A DNA stretch of 64,000 nt. Origin: Heterobasidion occidentale. Its lineage: Eukaryota; Basidiomycota; Agaricomycetes; Russulales; Bondarzewiaceae. Below the pieces are notes generated by a model. It was not told the origin of the DNA. It made no database searches and worked only from the letters and a program-made list of their open reading frames with translations. Within the stretch, counting starts at the first letter, position 1; the number at the start of each line of letters is the position of its first letter. This document shows positions 11,679 through 26,815 of this stretch, piece by piece. Both the position numbers and the translations under genes were made by a program. The stretch spans positions 1,612,001 to 1,676,000 of the forward strand of contig JBCAQO010000007.1 of assembly GCA_039111635.1 (NCBI GenBank), in the 5' to 3' direction.

Positions 11679-13737
11679 TCAGGCGAAAAGCAGCAGCCGG
11701 CCCTCGGCGGCGCGCCACTCGGCCTGCGCGCCGTCCACGTCGAGGTCGCGCGCGCGCTTGAGCTCGAGCGCGGCGCGCGTTGCGGGCGGGGAGGGCGGGA
11801 GGGCGGCGTCGGGGAGGTCTAGGTCGACGTCGAGCGCGTAGAGCGCGGGGACGTGGAGGTGTAGCGCGCGCGGCTCGAGCTCGAGCTCGGCGCGGGGGAC
11901 GTCGGCGTGTGTCTGTAAGGGCAGGTGGGGCGGGAAAGGCTGATGCGTGAGCGTGCGTGCGTGCGTGGCGGATGAGGAAGAGGCGGGTGGCGGGCGTGAG
12001 GAGGAAGAGAGGATCGGGAGTCAAGCGACAGGTGCACGACGCTGTCGGTCTCTCATGCGACGATGCGGGAGAACACACTGGAGCGCCTGACGGAGGCGTC
12101 GTGTGTACAGTAGGAGAGACGAGCGGGGCAATTATGGAAGCTATCCACGGGACCGACAGAGTCGCTCCATGCGGACGGGCGCACTCACCAGTTTGGGGAC
12201 CCGGATGGCGATGCACAATCGCCCGTCGTCACGCGGCGTCCAGCTCCACTCGGGCGTCTCGAGCGCAAGGTCCTGCGCCGCGCGCGTGCCAGCGTCGGGA
12301 GCTGTCGTCGGCCCAGCCGCGTCCGGGCGCGCGCCGGCGTTCCCGCGCGCCGTGTTTTTTAGGATTCCCTTCTTGGGTGGTGGCGGGGTCGACGGGGAGG
12401 CGATCTCCTCGATGAGCTTTTTTGAGGGCGCGGCCGAGGCGGCTTGGCGCAGGGGGTGCGAGGGTGGGAAGAGCGCAGCCGGGACGGAGACGGTTCGGGG
12501 CTGGAGCGCGCCCTTGGACGGGATGTTCGGGGTTCCAAGCGTGCGGGAGAGCAGGAGCGAGCTCTCGGCCTCAATGCGCTGCAGTGCGAGCTCTTCACGA
12601 CGTGTCCAGAGGAACGGAGTCGCGTGGAGTGGGATGGAACAAAGCGCACACACGGGTCGCCAAAGTCGTACAAAGGCAGCCCGGCAGATCGGGGTGCGGG
12701 TGGATGCGCGTACGACATTGACGTGCGCATGATAACCGGCGCGAGGCGCAGAGCGTGTATTGTAAGCTAGAAGCCCGAGCGGGGCGTTTGAGTGGACGAG
12801 GACAAAACGCACCGATGAGGAAGGTCTTGAACGCTGGGTCTTTGAGCGTGCGACCCTTGAGCGACGAGTTGAACACACAGTCAAAGACGAGGGCCGATTT
12901 GCCCGCTGCGGTGCGTTATATGAGTTACATCGCTGCGACGGGACCACGGTCTAGAGTCGGAATGAGGGGACGGCACCAGGACTGGTTTGGATATGATTTC
13001 ATTAAGAAGGGCACACAGTCGCTCCGGCTTAACAGCGATGTGGACGCAAGCGATTGGGCAATGAAGCGAAGACATCGTCGATCTAGGCCAATGCGTATCA
13101 TTTACGAAAGATAGCAAAGTGGCTGCCGACATCAGAATGTTGCGCGCCACGCCGGAGCGCATTCAGTCAGGTACAAACGCCACTAACGTGACGCCTAGAA
13201 ACGCCTGAGCGCTCGCAGTGTACATGCCAGCCCAATCTGTTAATCAGCAAACACGACGACAGTCGAGTGTTTCACGAGAGGTGGATGCACGCGCAGGAAA
13301 CGGAATAAATCACCGTGCCGGGGAGAAATTTCTCGACAGACGCGCGTTTAGATGAAGAAAGATGATCACAGCGCCCGGCGGAACGGAGGGAGATGCTGTA
13401 ACGGTGGAGGACTATCTGTGTCGAGACGATGGAGCTCACCTTTGTCTTTGTCTTCTCTCCCGCCTGAAACAATGACGGGGACAAACCAGTCGCCCGGGTG
13501 GAGACCATCAACCTCCTGTCCTTGCATCGCGCGCTGTATGGCCTCTTCAGAGCCTTCTGGTGGCGGCGGTACGTTCTTATCCCATGCTATGTTGACGAAC
13601 ACCTTGAGCCCCTTTGGCACGGCGACAGCGCGAGGGTGCTGCGGCGAGGCATACGCGTTGAACACGCCGGGCTCGATGGCTGCAGACTTGATGCAGAACG
13701 CGGGCGACGGCTTGAGAGAGATCTGAAGGGAGGCCAT
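11679..13737 (-). CDS. PIH1: PIH1-domain protein (R2TP / snoRNP assembly factor family)
   Basis: The deduced 342-residue protein starts at the ATG at 13737. Exons are 13737-13440, 12905-12813, 12592-12189 and 11912-11679, and all phases agree. Residues 30-130 hold typical PIH1 features: VPKGLKVFVNIAWD, DWFVPVIVSGGREDKDK and LVFDCVFNSSLKGRTLKD. The middle is Ser/Pro/Ala-rich. The C-terminus looks like a CS/p23-type beta fold (EWSWTPRDDGRLCIAIRVP, then PRALHLHVPALYALDVDL). PIH1 proteins act with Hsp90, Rvb1/2 and Tah1 in assembling snoRNPs and PIKK complexes. The introns (534, 220 and 276 nt) are much longer than the local norm. It shares a 190-bp promoter region with the DAHP synthase gene. 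Family assignment is firm; orthology to yeast Pih1 rather than another PIH1-domain member is inferred. Confidence 0.88.
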
Positions 13738-13927
13738 GGGAGAGCGAGGGTGAGAGGCGCGCAATAACTTGGGGTGATGATGCACGTGCGTGGCTGTGCA
13801 CGTGCATTGGGCGGCTATTGGAGATGGATCGGAAGAGTGCTCGACGCCCGATCTACCATTGACTCGACCGCGACTGCATCAAACAACACCACCTCAGCCA
13901 ATCTTCACAAGATTTGTAGCCTGCGAC
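13738..13927. promoter_or_regulatory. Divergent promoter of PIH1 and DAHP synthase genes
   Basis: The spacer has CCAAT boxes on the minus strand at 13806-13810 and 13817-13821 and on the plus strand at 13898-13902. A TGACTC at 13860-13865 matches six of seven bases of the Gcn4/Cpc1 site. General amino-acid control of DAHP synthase genes is known in fungi; its operation here is inferred. Confidence 0.55.
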
Positions 13928-15702
<1,775 letters not shown>

Positions 15703-16339
15703 TAATCAGCGCTTCATACCTCCCTTGCTGGCATCGCTCTCTTACATATCACACGCACCCTATCTATAACCCACAAAAATGCTCATCACCGCCCGGCGCA
15801 TCGCGCAGGCGCCAATGTGATGTATATGTATTTTATCTAGACTCCTGTTCTACCTCAATCTGTCCTTCGCGGGCCTTTTTGTAATCGTCTCCTTCGCCGC
15901 CTCGCCGTCTCATTCGTTCAACTCAGCTCTGCATTTCACGCCGCCCATTATTATTTATTATCTTGTTGTTCGCCGCTATTGTCCTCGCCGTAACAGCCCT
16001 TTGCTGGCTTTGCCACGTCCCATTGTTGTATATACAGTATTATCTGGGCATGCCCTGTTACATTTGGTGATCGAATTGACAATACAACTTGTAGCTTCAG
16101 ATTATGTGTATTGGCACGGCCCAACTTCCCCTCTTTCCTACCATTCAAAGCGTTTTTGAACCCTGTGGCTGACGCTGACCATGTACCCATACGTCGACGA
16201 GTTTCAGAAATGCAATGCGCTTCGAGATTGATACAGTGAGTATGCAGAAATACATGATGCAGAGATAGCGAGGAGACAACAAACAAGCGGTGTGGCAACA
16301 ACGCGACGATCACAGCGAACGAAACAGATTATGACGTCC
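15703..16339. other. Convergent 3' spacer
   Basis: The spacer lies between the ends of DAHP synthase (+) and APC1 (-). It should hold both 3' UTRs and polyadenylation sites. I see no further gene. Confidence 0.6.
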
Positions 16340-19300
16340 TTACAGATTATCTTTCCAAGCCTTCATCACCTCGTCCAAGGACCGCACGGACCACCCCGAG
16401 CCCAGCGTGTTGGTCATCTGCGTCCCCGTCGTGTGCAGGACCTCCCTCACCCCGATCCCGAGCCCCACCGCATTCGACGTGCCCTCGGGTGGCGGCGCGC
16501 GGAAGCAGTGCGCCTGCGCCTGCTGCGCGAGCTCCAGGAGCACCGTCAGGATCGTCGACACGGGCACGTTGTTGCGGAGGAGGTACCACGCCAGCCTGCG
16601 CGACACGTCTTGCGCCGCCGCGCCGAGATCCGCAATGGGCGCGCCGTGCGCGTACTGGCCCAGCGTGCGCAGGAACCGAGGGTCGGCGCGGATCGGCTCG
16701 AGGTGCTGGTCCAGCGCATGCAGCACGCCGGAAAGCGTGCTGTCGCGGACGAGCGGCGAGCGGCGTTGCCCTCCATGCGGCCGCTGAACCGGCGGTCATA
16801 TATCTTGCTGTAAAAGTCCACCGCGAACCGCAGATCCTGCAGCCGCAGGTGGAAGTACCGCGACGAGGGCGACATGGTGCGATATCGGTAGAGCAGGGTG
16901 AGCGTCTGCAGGACCTGGTGCTTGTCTTGCAGGATGCTGTCCAGGAGGCTGGCGTGGCAGTATGCGTGAACAGCTGCTCTTCCTCCGTCTCTCCCGCTTC
17001 GCGGCAGAAGTGGTCGGCGAAGGACAAGAAAAGGGGTCATTGGAGAAGGAGGATATGAACTGGTTGAGGTCGCTCGCGGGGTGCGCCTTGGTGTCCGTCA
17101 GGCGCGGGAAGTCTAGTGTCGCCGCATCGCCCGTGGATGCACCGGAGCGCACGAATAAGCTGCGACTGCCTTTCGGATCTTCCAGATAGCTGAGAAACGC
17201 TGTCCTGCGTTTGACGAATATCGTTTGATTGCGCAGGAGAGACTCCTTGTGTCGTGGGACCCGGCCAAGTCAAGATAGAACGGCCAATATCTCGGAGTAT
17301 CGACGCGGATGGAAAGCAGTCTGTCAAAGTCGGGAATCAAGGTTGGAGAAATCAACTGAGCGATACCGGTTTCCTTCTCTTCTTTGACTTTGATCTTCAC
17401 CGGAAGATAGACGATTTCTTTGGTGTCCACGTCCCGAGCAATCAGACATCGTGGCTCGACTGCGAGAACCCATAGATGGCGAAGCGCTTGTAGATATGAC
17501 TTGTTGTCGGAGGAGAGGGAGGCAAACCGAGGGAAGAATGCAGCAAGCATACAAGCCACGGCCGCGTCTGAGTTTCCCAAGGTGAAGCGACCGCCTCCAA
17601 GGAAAAGCAGGCCAAGAGACATGTGCGTAGCCATATGCGTTCCATAGCGCATGGCCTGATTGTACATACCATAGGAATATCGGAGCCTGCGGAGACAGTT
17701 GATCTCTCCTGTTCCGGCCATTACCATGTTCAAAGCAATGGAGATCAGGTTGAGCCCGTCACGGATGGCATGGCGCTTGATTCTATGATCGAATGCAGGA
17801 CCTATGGGGACGGAAAAGTAAGTGGTGAATGTGAGAACATCCTATGATGAAACGGACCATTCGTGTACGCCAGGCGACTGAACAAGTCATAGTAGCTGAT
17901 GAGCATGACATATGGCTCTTCTCCAGCAGTTCCTGCATACTTAAGAGCGATCGCAAAACAGCAGCCAGAGACGATGTTATAGTAAGCCAGTTCCACCGCA
18001 TCATCGACTGGCTTGCCTCCAGCGCGAGCGTCCATGGCTTTCGAGATCGGCTCGGGTATCTGCGAATCGAGCCATTCTTGGTTGGGACGAACGCTGTTCC
18101 ACATGATCAGGGCCCTTGACAAGGTCCGCAGAAGTAGGAAGCTGGGAGGGATGCGGTTCAACGCAAGAATGGTATCCGGCACAGTGAGCACGTCGGCCAC
18201 TTCTTGACTTTCTGTTTTGAGGTACATGAGCCCTAGAGCGATGGTAGCAGCAGGTGAGGTCAAATTGATGTCGAAGGCAGGCCTCGTCCGTCGAGCGCGC
18301 AGATGAGAAGGCGCTTCTCCGTGAATGAGAATCCGAAGTTCTGATATCAGAGCTTCGTCGGCTGGTATGATAGTTGTAGAGCCCTTGCCAAGCATTACCA
18401 TACCAAAGCGAGGGCGGCGGACATCGTATACGCCTCGCGGTGTTCGTTGCTGAGATCTGGCTGATTGAGGTCACCTCGGCTGATCTGCTTGAGACAGACT
18501 TCGGCCATGCGGCGGTGTTTGGTGCCCATGAACAACAAGCCGATGCCGACCAATCCGGCAGCTTGAGTGACCAACGGGACGTTCAGGTCAATGCTCGGCG
18601 TTGGCAACAAGGCAGGGGTATGAACGGCGAGCAGCTTGGTCACGTGGCGGTTTCCTGTGCCAACATTGGCTGCAGATAAACCCAGGAGAACGCCAATTGA
18701 GGTCAGGTCGTGTTTGGGCGTCAAGTATCCGAAGGTGTGCCAGGTCAACATCTCCTTGAGATGCCCGGTGAGGCCGAGACCGTACAAGAATCCGGCGTGT
18801 TCAGGTGTCAGTTCAGATGGCTTGTTGAACTTGATCCAGGAGCTATCGATCATCTTCGTAGAGGGGGAGATGCGCAACGCTGCAGCCACTCCATTATGAA
18901 AGTCGCCCCAGCTCAAGCTTTCCGGGGGTATTTTGTATGGCTCTGGCACTATGATGATGTTTTGAGGCTGTAAGCGTATCGAGTACTCCATCTTCGGAAT
19001 AGTGTAGGCTTCGCGATTCACCCTGGGCACAGAGCCAAAGGTGAACATGGCTCTGCCCAATGGCAGTGCCAAAGTCCGTTCGGCAATCCTGATGACGTGG
19101 TTTTGCTGTTCTTTGACCTGATCGTGTTCACTGTAATTCAGGAACGAAAAGTCAGAAATGCCTCTCGAGTCACAACAAATGTCAGCGCCTACTTCAGCTC
19201 AGGACGTTCGACCATTCGTACTGCGGGGACGTCCGACGATCGGAGCATGCGAGCCACCTCTTCTAGTCGCTTGTCTTGTCCGAATCGAATGTGCGTGAAG

Positions 19301-22300
19301 TCGTCGAGGTTCAGCTCTACCCCGGACACCTCATTGTACTCACCCATTGCTGCCGCCGTTGCGTTTTCAACGAGGTTTCGTATAGTTTGCGGGAATGAGG
19401 TCCCTAGGTGATCGACGATGATTTAGAGCTCGTTCCCCAAGACACGTGATTGCTCACCAAAAACTCGTTGACAGAACGGTAACCACCAGTCGCCAACGCG
19501 TCCGAATCGCCGTGGACACCTTGCGCCAAGTCATTTCTTCCAACAAACTCATACGCGGCCGAGGCCCAATCTTGACCCGGGGAGAGTTGACATGTTCGCG
19601 CCGCTTCCCGCAGGGGCGCCGCAATGCCCAGAGGGAGGTAGTCCATGAAGTCGACTCCGAGATGAGACTTGACCATCATTTTCACCGCGTTCTCTGCCCT
19701 CTGATGGCTGTCGTCGACGTGCTTGTCCGCCAGGCATCTGTAGATCGCAGTTATTTGCCGAAGGTATCCGAGAGGCTCCAACCGGCCATAGGCGAATGAC
19801 GGCCGTAGATGAAACGTCGCAGACAGCTTGTTAGTGTCGTACCACGGAAGTTTCCATTCCGGATTGCTGAGCCTTCCAAAGAGGATCGCAGACATATCTG
19901 GGGGCCACACAGGCAGTCGGTCGTCCACGTACTTGACATCTAGACATATCATGAGTATCAGCGACTCCTAGAGATAAAAAAAAGGAAATTCGAACGTGTG
20001 CCACCGGTGATCCATCCAGGGGTGACATCAGGACAGATACGCTTCCAATAATCCACCCATTCCGGTCTCACAATGGAGGCGATCTGGCATATCAGCTTGG
20101 CCAGACGCAGGAGAGACTGATAACGGTGCACCATGAGCCGAATGTCTTCGCCGAGCATGTGCAGGGCGTTGAGCACGGGCGCTAAAAGTCTGTGCGGCGC
20201 TTTCGAGGCAGGAGGTGTGTGGCGAGAGATCTCTTTGCGCGACGGCAGTCTCATCCCGGCCAGTATGGGATCCTCTGCAAACCGAGACGCGGACGGCGAC
20301 GATGCCAGGCGTTCCCAAGGGTCACGCACGGGCTCAGGCTTGTCTTTTAGAAACTGGTCGAGACCAAAGGCATCGCAAAGCGCGTTGCAGAAGCACTCGA
20401 ACTGAACTTCATGTGCGAGGTCTCGGTCGGCTTGGATCCACGCGTCCAGAAACTTCACGTGTATATTCCACGACCAGTCCACTGGCAGCGTCACAGCCAG
20501 GACCTGCAGGCATTGCTCGGTGAGAAGATCAGTGGGGACGTAATCGACCGTATGCAATCGAGTAGAACCGTCCGAGAACTCGACGGTGACAGTGGAATAT
20601 AGAGCATCCTTCAAACGGACGGGACTCGGATTGGGAGTGGGCGGCGGCGCACGTGGATTCCAAGCAGCGTTCATCGACGACGGACTTTTGGTTTCCTCTG
20701 GGGGCGGCGGCGGAAGAAATGCGACGCTCCGAAGACCATGTGTCAATGCCAGCAGTCCACCTGTGGATCTGAGCAACAGCAAATCGTGCACATTATTCCG
20801 TGTCACACGCATCGCGGCGATCGAGATGGCGGGGTGCTGTCCCATCGGTGCGACTCTGATCATCTTATCCTCGGATTTGACAAGAGCGAAGATGTGGAGC
20901 ATTTGGGAGCCTGGCAGACAGATACCGAGGAGCGTTCGGTCCATTTTACCATCCCAACGTTGATCGAATATCGCGGCCGTGATGTTCCACCATTGTGGAA
21001 CGCTGCACCATACCACATCAGACGACGTGAACAGAAGGCGGCGGCGGCGAAAAATGCTCACTCGAGCTCCGATATGTCCATGGAGTGAAGCTTTGACACC
21101 CAAAACGCAGCTTTCATTCTAGTATGCTCGGTGGGCGGCAGTGAGGCATCCACTTCTGGCCTACCTGCCAGGGCGATGCGGTCTATCGAGGCCCCGATTT
21201 CTTTTCTCCCCAGTGAATTACGCCTTGCCTTGGGCGGAGGAGAGGTCAGCAGCTGAGCACCAGGCGGGGGGTCGCCGGCCACTAACGAAGCCATGGTGGT
21301 CGTTGTGGATAGAGACGGTGGCATTCCAGGAAGGGCAGACAGAGGAGGGAGTTTGCGAGTGTCTGCTGTGGGGGATTTTTCCAGAGGGTGCTCGTTGATG
21401 GAAGGCGCAGCGGCCCAATCAAACGAGTTGTTTCCTCCCATGGAGTGACGTCTGTCCCCGGCGCCGCCATGCATCGAAGCCCGCTTTTTTCGCGTCGAGG
21501 GACGACTTTGGGACATCGGCGCGTCCTTGGGCTTGATGTGCGTGTATTGCCAGATGCTGAGCCGTCGCTGCTCCGCGTCGACAGTGATCACGACATCGTC
21601 GTCGTCCCTGCACGCGCGGCTCGAGACCCACACCACCGACTCCTTTGGCGGGATCGACTGCAGCAGCGCCGAGTCGTCGTGATGCCCATTCACCAACGAC
21701 GGAGGCACCGAATGGAAGCCGCCGACGATGCCCTCCGCGACGCCCACAACCGCCGGCTCCGCGAGCGGGCTCGTGAGCGAGAACACAGTCGGCAGCGGCT
21801 CGTCGTCCGTCATCTCCGCCTCCTGGATCTCCGTCGCGTCGAGCACGCGCTGCACGAGGACGCCGTGCGGGTGCAGCGGCCACGCCCGGCGCACGATGAA
21901 CGGCAGCGCGAACGTGTACTCGATCCCGCTCTCGAGGAAGATCTTGCCGATGCTGCGCAGGAACACGAACGTCGCGCGCACACGCGCCGCAGGCTCCAAT
22001 GCACGCTTGCGCGCCTGCTCCGCGCGCGCGAAGGGCCCGAACGTCGGCCGCTCAGAGGCGTCCGCGGGGCGCGACGGGCCCGCGTGGAACTCTGAGGTGT
22101 AGTGGCCCGAGGAGCGCGCGGCGGCGACGATGCCCGCCTGCTCGAGCCAGCCGACGCACGCCCAGCGCACGGGCTCGCCCTCGTGCGCGAACGACCACTG
22201 CTGGAGGACGACGCCGCCCGCGCTGACGACGACGCGCCGCGCGTCCCAGCAGAGCTCCTTTACGAGGATGCCGTCCGGCCCCGAGGATTCGTACTTGACG

Positions 22301-22473
22301 GTGTTGATGCCGCTCGGTTCTGTGTCCGTCCCGCGCAGGGCGGTGCGGATCGAGCGCAGGAGATCGGACTCGTGTTTCGCGGCCGCAGGAGCGGGTCTGA
22401 CGTCCATGAAGCGTGTGAACGGGGACATGTCGCTGGCGGGGGACGAGAGGGAAGAGGACGGAGTCGCACTCAT
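16340..22473 (-). CDS. APC1: Anaphase-promoting complex subunit 1 (frame broken at about five places)
   Basis: APC1 is the largest scaffold of the APC/C ubiquitin ligase. The first exon (22473-21062) gives an N-terminal beta-propeller-like region; exons 21002-20005 and 19939-19458 follow. The C-terminal half has proteasome/cyclosome repeats, recognisable in GFLYGLGLTGHLKEMLTWH, GVLLGLSAANVGTGNRHVTK, AAGLVGIGLLFMGTKHRRMA and ATIALGLMYLKTESQ. The frame breaks at the exon junction near 19405-19458 and at 18413, 17033-17036, 16965 and about 16755; in each of the last four, one added base restores a sensible protein, for example LALGMVMLGKG at 18413. Total size should be near 1850 residues. The start is taken at 22473; an in-frame alternative lies 39 nt upstream. 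The gene is probably functional in the organism. Confidence 0.88.
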
Positions 22474-23607
22474 GATGAAGCTTTTGGAAAGGGGAGTCGC
22501 AAGGTACGTCAAAGAAACATAAGGCGTGCGAGGTCTGCGAGGAAGACGCGCCCAAACGCGTCAAGCGTGATCTATTAGGTAATGGAGTTGAAGGAGACCA
22601 TGTTTGGCATCGGCCTTAGATCCTAATAGATACAAGCACACCACAACAACCGCTTTCCGACTCGTCAGAAGGAACGAAACGTCGGCAGCGATGAGTAGCT
22701 CGGCAATATCACCGCCGTGGTTTATATTTTCGGGGCCAATGAGTTTTTTCAACGACGACAATTCCAAGATCCAAGTATCGATATATTCAGGGTGTTAGTA
22801 AGTTAAACCACGGACCAGACGGTCAATCCACCCTACAGTACCCGATTCTCCAACCGGTTCGATCAAATCAGTCAGTACCAAACACTTGCGAGACACGCAA
22901 AAATCAGCGCGCTCGCGAAAGAAAAAAGTCACTAAAAAGCGCAAGTAAAAAAAAAAGTTAAAAAAAAGTTAAAAGAAGAGAGCGGCGCGGTGTAGAAAGG
23001 AGACGAGAAACGATCGCCGAGAGACGAAAGAAGCGTCGTGCAGAGACAGAGAGATGGTAGCAGAGATGGGATAAATAAACGAGAACAGCATGCGTACGTA
23101 TATGTACGTGCGATCGTCGAGTCCGCCAGATACGCACCAGACAGATGATAGACGGGGAAAAACGGGAGAGATGGATGTATATATATATATACGGCTTGAT
23201 GGGTAGGCAGGGATGGCAGGAAAGATCGCATACATACCAAGCCGGCTGGGCGTCTTGTACAGAGGGTACGATAACAACAACAATAACGGCAGCGCGAGGG
23301 GAGTCGAGTCAAGAGGGGATGCGGATGGGTGGTGAGTGGATTGGGACTGGGATTGCAAAAAATGTCGAGGCGGGCGTATGATATGCAGAGGAGGCTCCTT
23401 CCGAAAAGAATCTGATTCCGTTTTGAGAAAGTTTTTTTTGAGTGCCGACGAGAGGTCTCCTCTCGCCGGCGGGTAGTCTTGCTTCGACTGAACGATGCGA
23501 GGACGCAGGGTGTGACACACAAGAGACGAGGCTAAGCAAGACGCGGCGCACGGTCAATCAGACGAACGTCCACGAAAACAAGAGGCCGACTTACGCGTCG
23601 ACGAGCT
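22474..23607. other. Spacer between APC1 and the zinc-finger gene
   Basis: It contains the APC1 promoter and the zinc-finger gene's 3' end, both on the minus strand. An A-rich tract on the + strand (22919-22976) and a short TA repeat (23178-23191) are visible. No gene is supported. Confidence 0.6.
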
Positions 23608-24269
23608 CTAGGCCCGCATACCCTCGCGGCTGCCCATCCTCTTCGCGCGCACAAACTCCTCCTGGTACGGCGGCACCCCCATGCCCCCCAGCACCTTACT
23701 CTCCTCGCCGTCCAGCCTCCAAATATTCGCCCCCACACCGGCGCTCCCGACGAGGCTCACCGCCGACGCGCTCTTGTCCGCCAGCAGCGCGCGGCCGCGC
23801 CCGTTGGCCTCGCTGTAGTCGTGCACCTGCGTCGAGTAGATCGACGCATGGCTCGAGTCGCACTCGTCCGCGTCCGCGGACAGGTCCGCCGAGCACGTCG
23901 ACGTCGGCGAGAGCGACGGTGACTGGACGATGTCCTGCAGGAACGCCGGCAGGAGCGGCGCCTGCGCCTGCGCGGGCGTCGGCGGGAACCCCGCGCTCTG
24001 CGGCGGCGTGAGCGGCGACGGCTGCCGCCGGCCGGAGGTCTGGTAGATCGGCTGCGCGTCGTCGTACGGCGGACTGTCGAGCGACGCGTACGCGCGCGGG
24101 ACGGCGTGCGCGACCAGGGGCTCGTAGGAGTCCAGCGAGCTCGCGTGGCGGGGGAGGGCGGTGTGCAAGACTTGCGGGACGGAGCACGCGGGCAGGCGGC
24201 CCTGGCGCTGGGGCAGGGGCGCGGGAGCGGGAACGACGTTGCGGAACGGCGGAGGCGCGGCGGCTTGGG

Positions 24270-24300
<31 letters not shown>

Positions 24301-26815
24301 CTGGACCTGGGAGACCAGGACCGAGCTCAGGAGGGCGATGCGCTCCGCTTGGACGGCTGCGGAGATCGAGTCTCCATTGCCCTCGGCATCTGCGCATCCA
24401 AGGCGTCCATTTCCGAATACACAGACAGCGAGGATATGGAGGGTGCTCACAAGGATAGCACGTCTGGCAGACCTTTCTCCGCCGCCAGTTCAAGTAGTTG
24501 CACTTCCCACAAACCCAATCGCCAGGCTGGTGTTCGATGGGTCCGCGGTTGCCGGTATTGAGGATCGGTGGGTGCTAGACGCCATGTCAAAAACGTCGGA
24601 AACGACCAGCGGACTGCGAGAGAGGAACATACCGGAACACCCAGCAGTCCGCTCGGGCGCAGCTGACCCTGTTCGGGCAGAGGCTCGTTGTCCGGCCAGT
24701 ACATGATGCACGGTGCCAGCGGATCGGTCGACACGTTCTGCACCTTCCCGCCGACGCTGAACTCGCGGCCCGAGGGTGTGAGGATGTGGTGCAGGGCGGG
24801 CGTCGGGACTTTGGGCTGCACCGCGACCGCCGGCGCGAGGTGGCGAGCGTAGGGGTAGGAAGTCGAGGGGTGCGAGGGGTGCATCGCGGGCTCGCCGAAT
24901 CCAAATTCGGAGTCGGTGGTGGCGAAGCGGGGCGAGGAGTGGCGAGTGGGGGGTCCGTTGGGCGTGAGCGGCTGAGCGACGGTCGAGGGACTATGGACGG
25001 GGCGCGGGCAACCACAGCCGATGCACGAGAGGTTGCGTCTGTGGAGAATCATGCAAGGGAACGCGTCAGTGAGCACCATGGCTTAAAGGGAGGGAGAGAA
25101 AAGAGGGTACGGTCGACTCCCTGCTTTAACATAGGAGGACGGTACGACCAATGAAACCCAGATAGGAGAAAATAGGGTTGCATAATGATGACATGGGCGG
25201 GACAGATCGCTTACCCGAAATTGTGTGCGGCGCAATTGTGGGCAGTGCAACTGTGGGAAGCGAAAGGGCAAGTCAGCGGCTCTGTTGGGCGATCTCGCAG
25301 ACGCACCCGCACGATCATGCACGGGGGCATATCAAGCGGGACGACGTCAGTAATACAGACGATGAAATCATAGGAAACGTCCAGGGGGCGGTCATCGACG
25401 AGATTCGCGGGCGGGCGGCAGCAAACGGGGGATTTAGAGTTTGGGGACGCGACTCACATCCAATCACCCATCCTGAAGACCTTGCGCGGATCAGGGGGGT
25501 TGCTAGCCAGGGTGTAGGCCCCTGGGCCCATGGCGCGGACGGAGAGATTGAGAGCCCCTAGGTATGGAAGGGCGAGGTCCGGATTGGACGGCGGAGAACG
25601 CAGGGCGGGATACGTCATGTGAGGCGAGACGTCTCGGGACGAGAATGGGCTCGCGGAAGGCGGGGGCGTCGCGTACATGTCAGGCTGGGAAATGCAGAGC
25701 GGGTGTCAGCGAGGGTGAACAAGGCGCTTGTCCGAGACGACTGACGAGACCGGGAAACGGGTCGAAGCGGCGGAGGTGGTGGAGGGGCTGGAGGTCGGCC
25801 TCGAGTGCGGGTGCGACGGGGATGGCGTGTGCGGCGAGTGCGAGGGCGGCGCAGGCCTGGAGGAGAATAGGAGGAGGAGGAGAGAAAGAAGAAGAAAGAA
25901 ATGAGCGGCGGTGCAAATAAAAGCGCATCGGATTGGAATGGAGAGCGAGTGAAAATTGCCAGATGAGATCTGGACGAGTGCATGGCCGGCGACGCGGACC
26001 AGCGCGGACCCCTCAGCGCGCGTCCACGCCATTGGCCCCGCCACCCGCCGCCGCGAGCCCCTCGTTCCTGACTCCTCCATCACGTAAGCACTCCTCCCCC
26101 CGACGCCGTGGCCGATCTCCGTGAAGTTCACGCCCCACTCACCTCTTCGTGCGTCCGGAACACCGCCCAGACGCTCTCGCAGCCGTCCACCTCTGCCTGC
26201 GCCGCGCAGCAGCCGCCCAGGCCCCCCGTGCCCGCCGTCGCTTCGCGGTCGTCCCGGCGGACCCACATCGACACGGGCGGCGCGGGCACGGACTGCGAGT
26301 CACCCAAGGTCACCCAAAACCCAAAACCCACGTGTCAGCGATCGCGTACCACCTGAAACCAACCGAGACGCGTTCACGCACCCGTCTGTGCCCGCCGGCC
26401 CTCGGCAAAAACACGTTGGAGAGCAGCGCCGACGGGTTGGGCGGCAGGTCGAAAAACTGCGCATGCACGCTGCGTCAGTTGCCGCATCCTTGTTTTTTTT
26501 TTCTCTGTGACTGTGTGAGTGAACGCTTACCCGGACCACCCTCGAACGCGTCAAAAAGAACGGGGGTATGAAGTTCGCGTCGACCTTCGCCGCTGCGAAC
26601 GGCGACGACGACGATGACGACGCGGCGCGGCGCGAATCTTTACGAGGGCGTCCGTCCGCCAAGTCAGCTCACCGGGCGTCGAAAGACAAAACGAGCAGGG
26701 CGGCACAAGGATGCTTACCGGATAAATCCCCACGGCCGGACGGCATCGGAGGGAGGAGCGGCGCGAGCGCGAACGGCGAGCCGAGTCTCAGCGCGGGGGA
26801 GACGGGGCGCGGCAT
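23608..26815 (-). CDS. RanBP2-type zinc-finger protein with two fingers, Nrp1-like
   Basis: Two RanBP2-type fingers are rebuilt from the exons. The first (DWICTAHNCAAHNFGRNLSC, then IGC) is split over three exons, the middle one 36 nt. The second is GDWVCGKCNYLNWRRRKVCQ followed by TC. Such fingers bind single-stranded RNA with GGU. The N-terminal part, with QFFDLPPNPSALLSNVFLPR, SVWAVFRTHEE and CAALALAAHAI, resembles a divergent RRM, which gives an architecture like yeast Nrp1. The C-terminus is Ser/Pro/Gln-rich with a polyQ run. I place the start at the ATG at 26815 because its phase fits the next exon; the 5' exons are the least certain. One G seems missing at an exon end near 26382, where a phase mismatch would otherwise occur. 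The cellular role is unknown; RNA binding is inferred from the fingers. Confidence 0.75.
24271..24303 (-). repeat. CAG repeat coding polyglutamine
   Basis: Eleven near-perfect CTG units on the + strand read as CAG codons for a Gln run just after the second zinc finger. Confidence 0.9.

Noticed and set aside
22919..22976. A-rich tract as a retrotransposed poly(A) tail
   Set aside because: No coding remnant or target-site duplication is visible next to it; A-rich tracts are common in fungal promoters.
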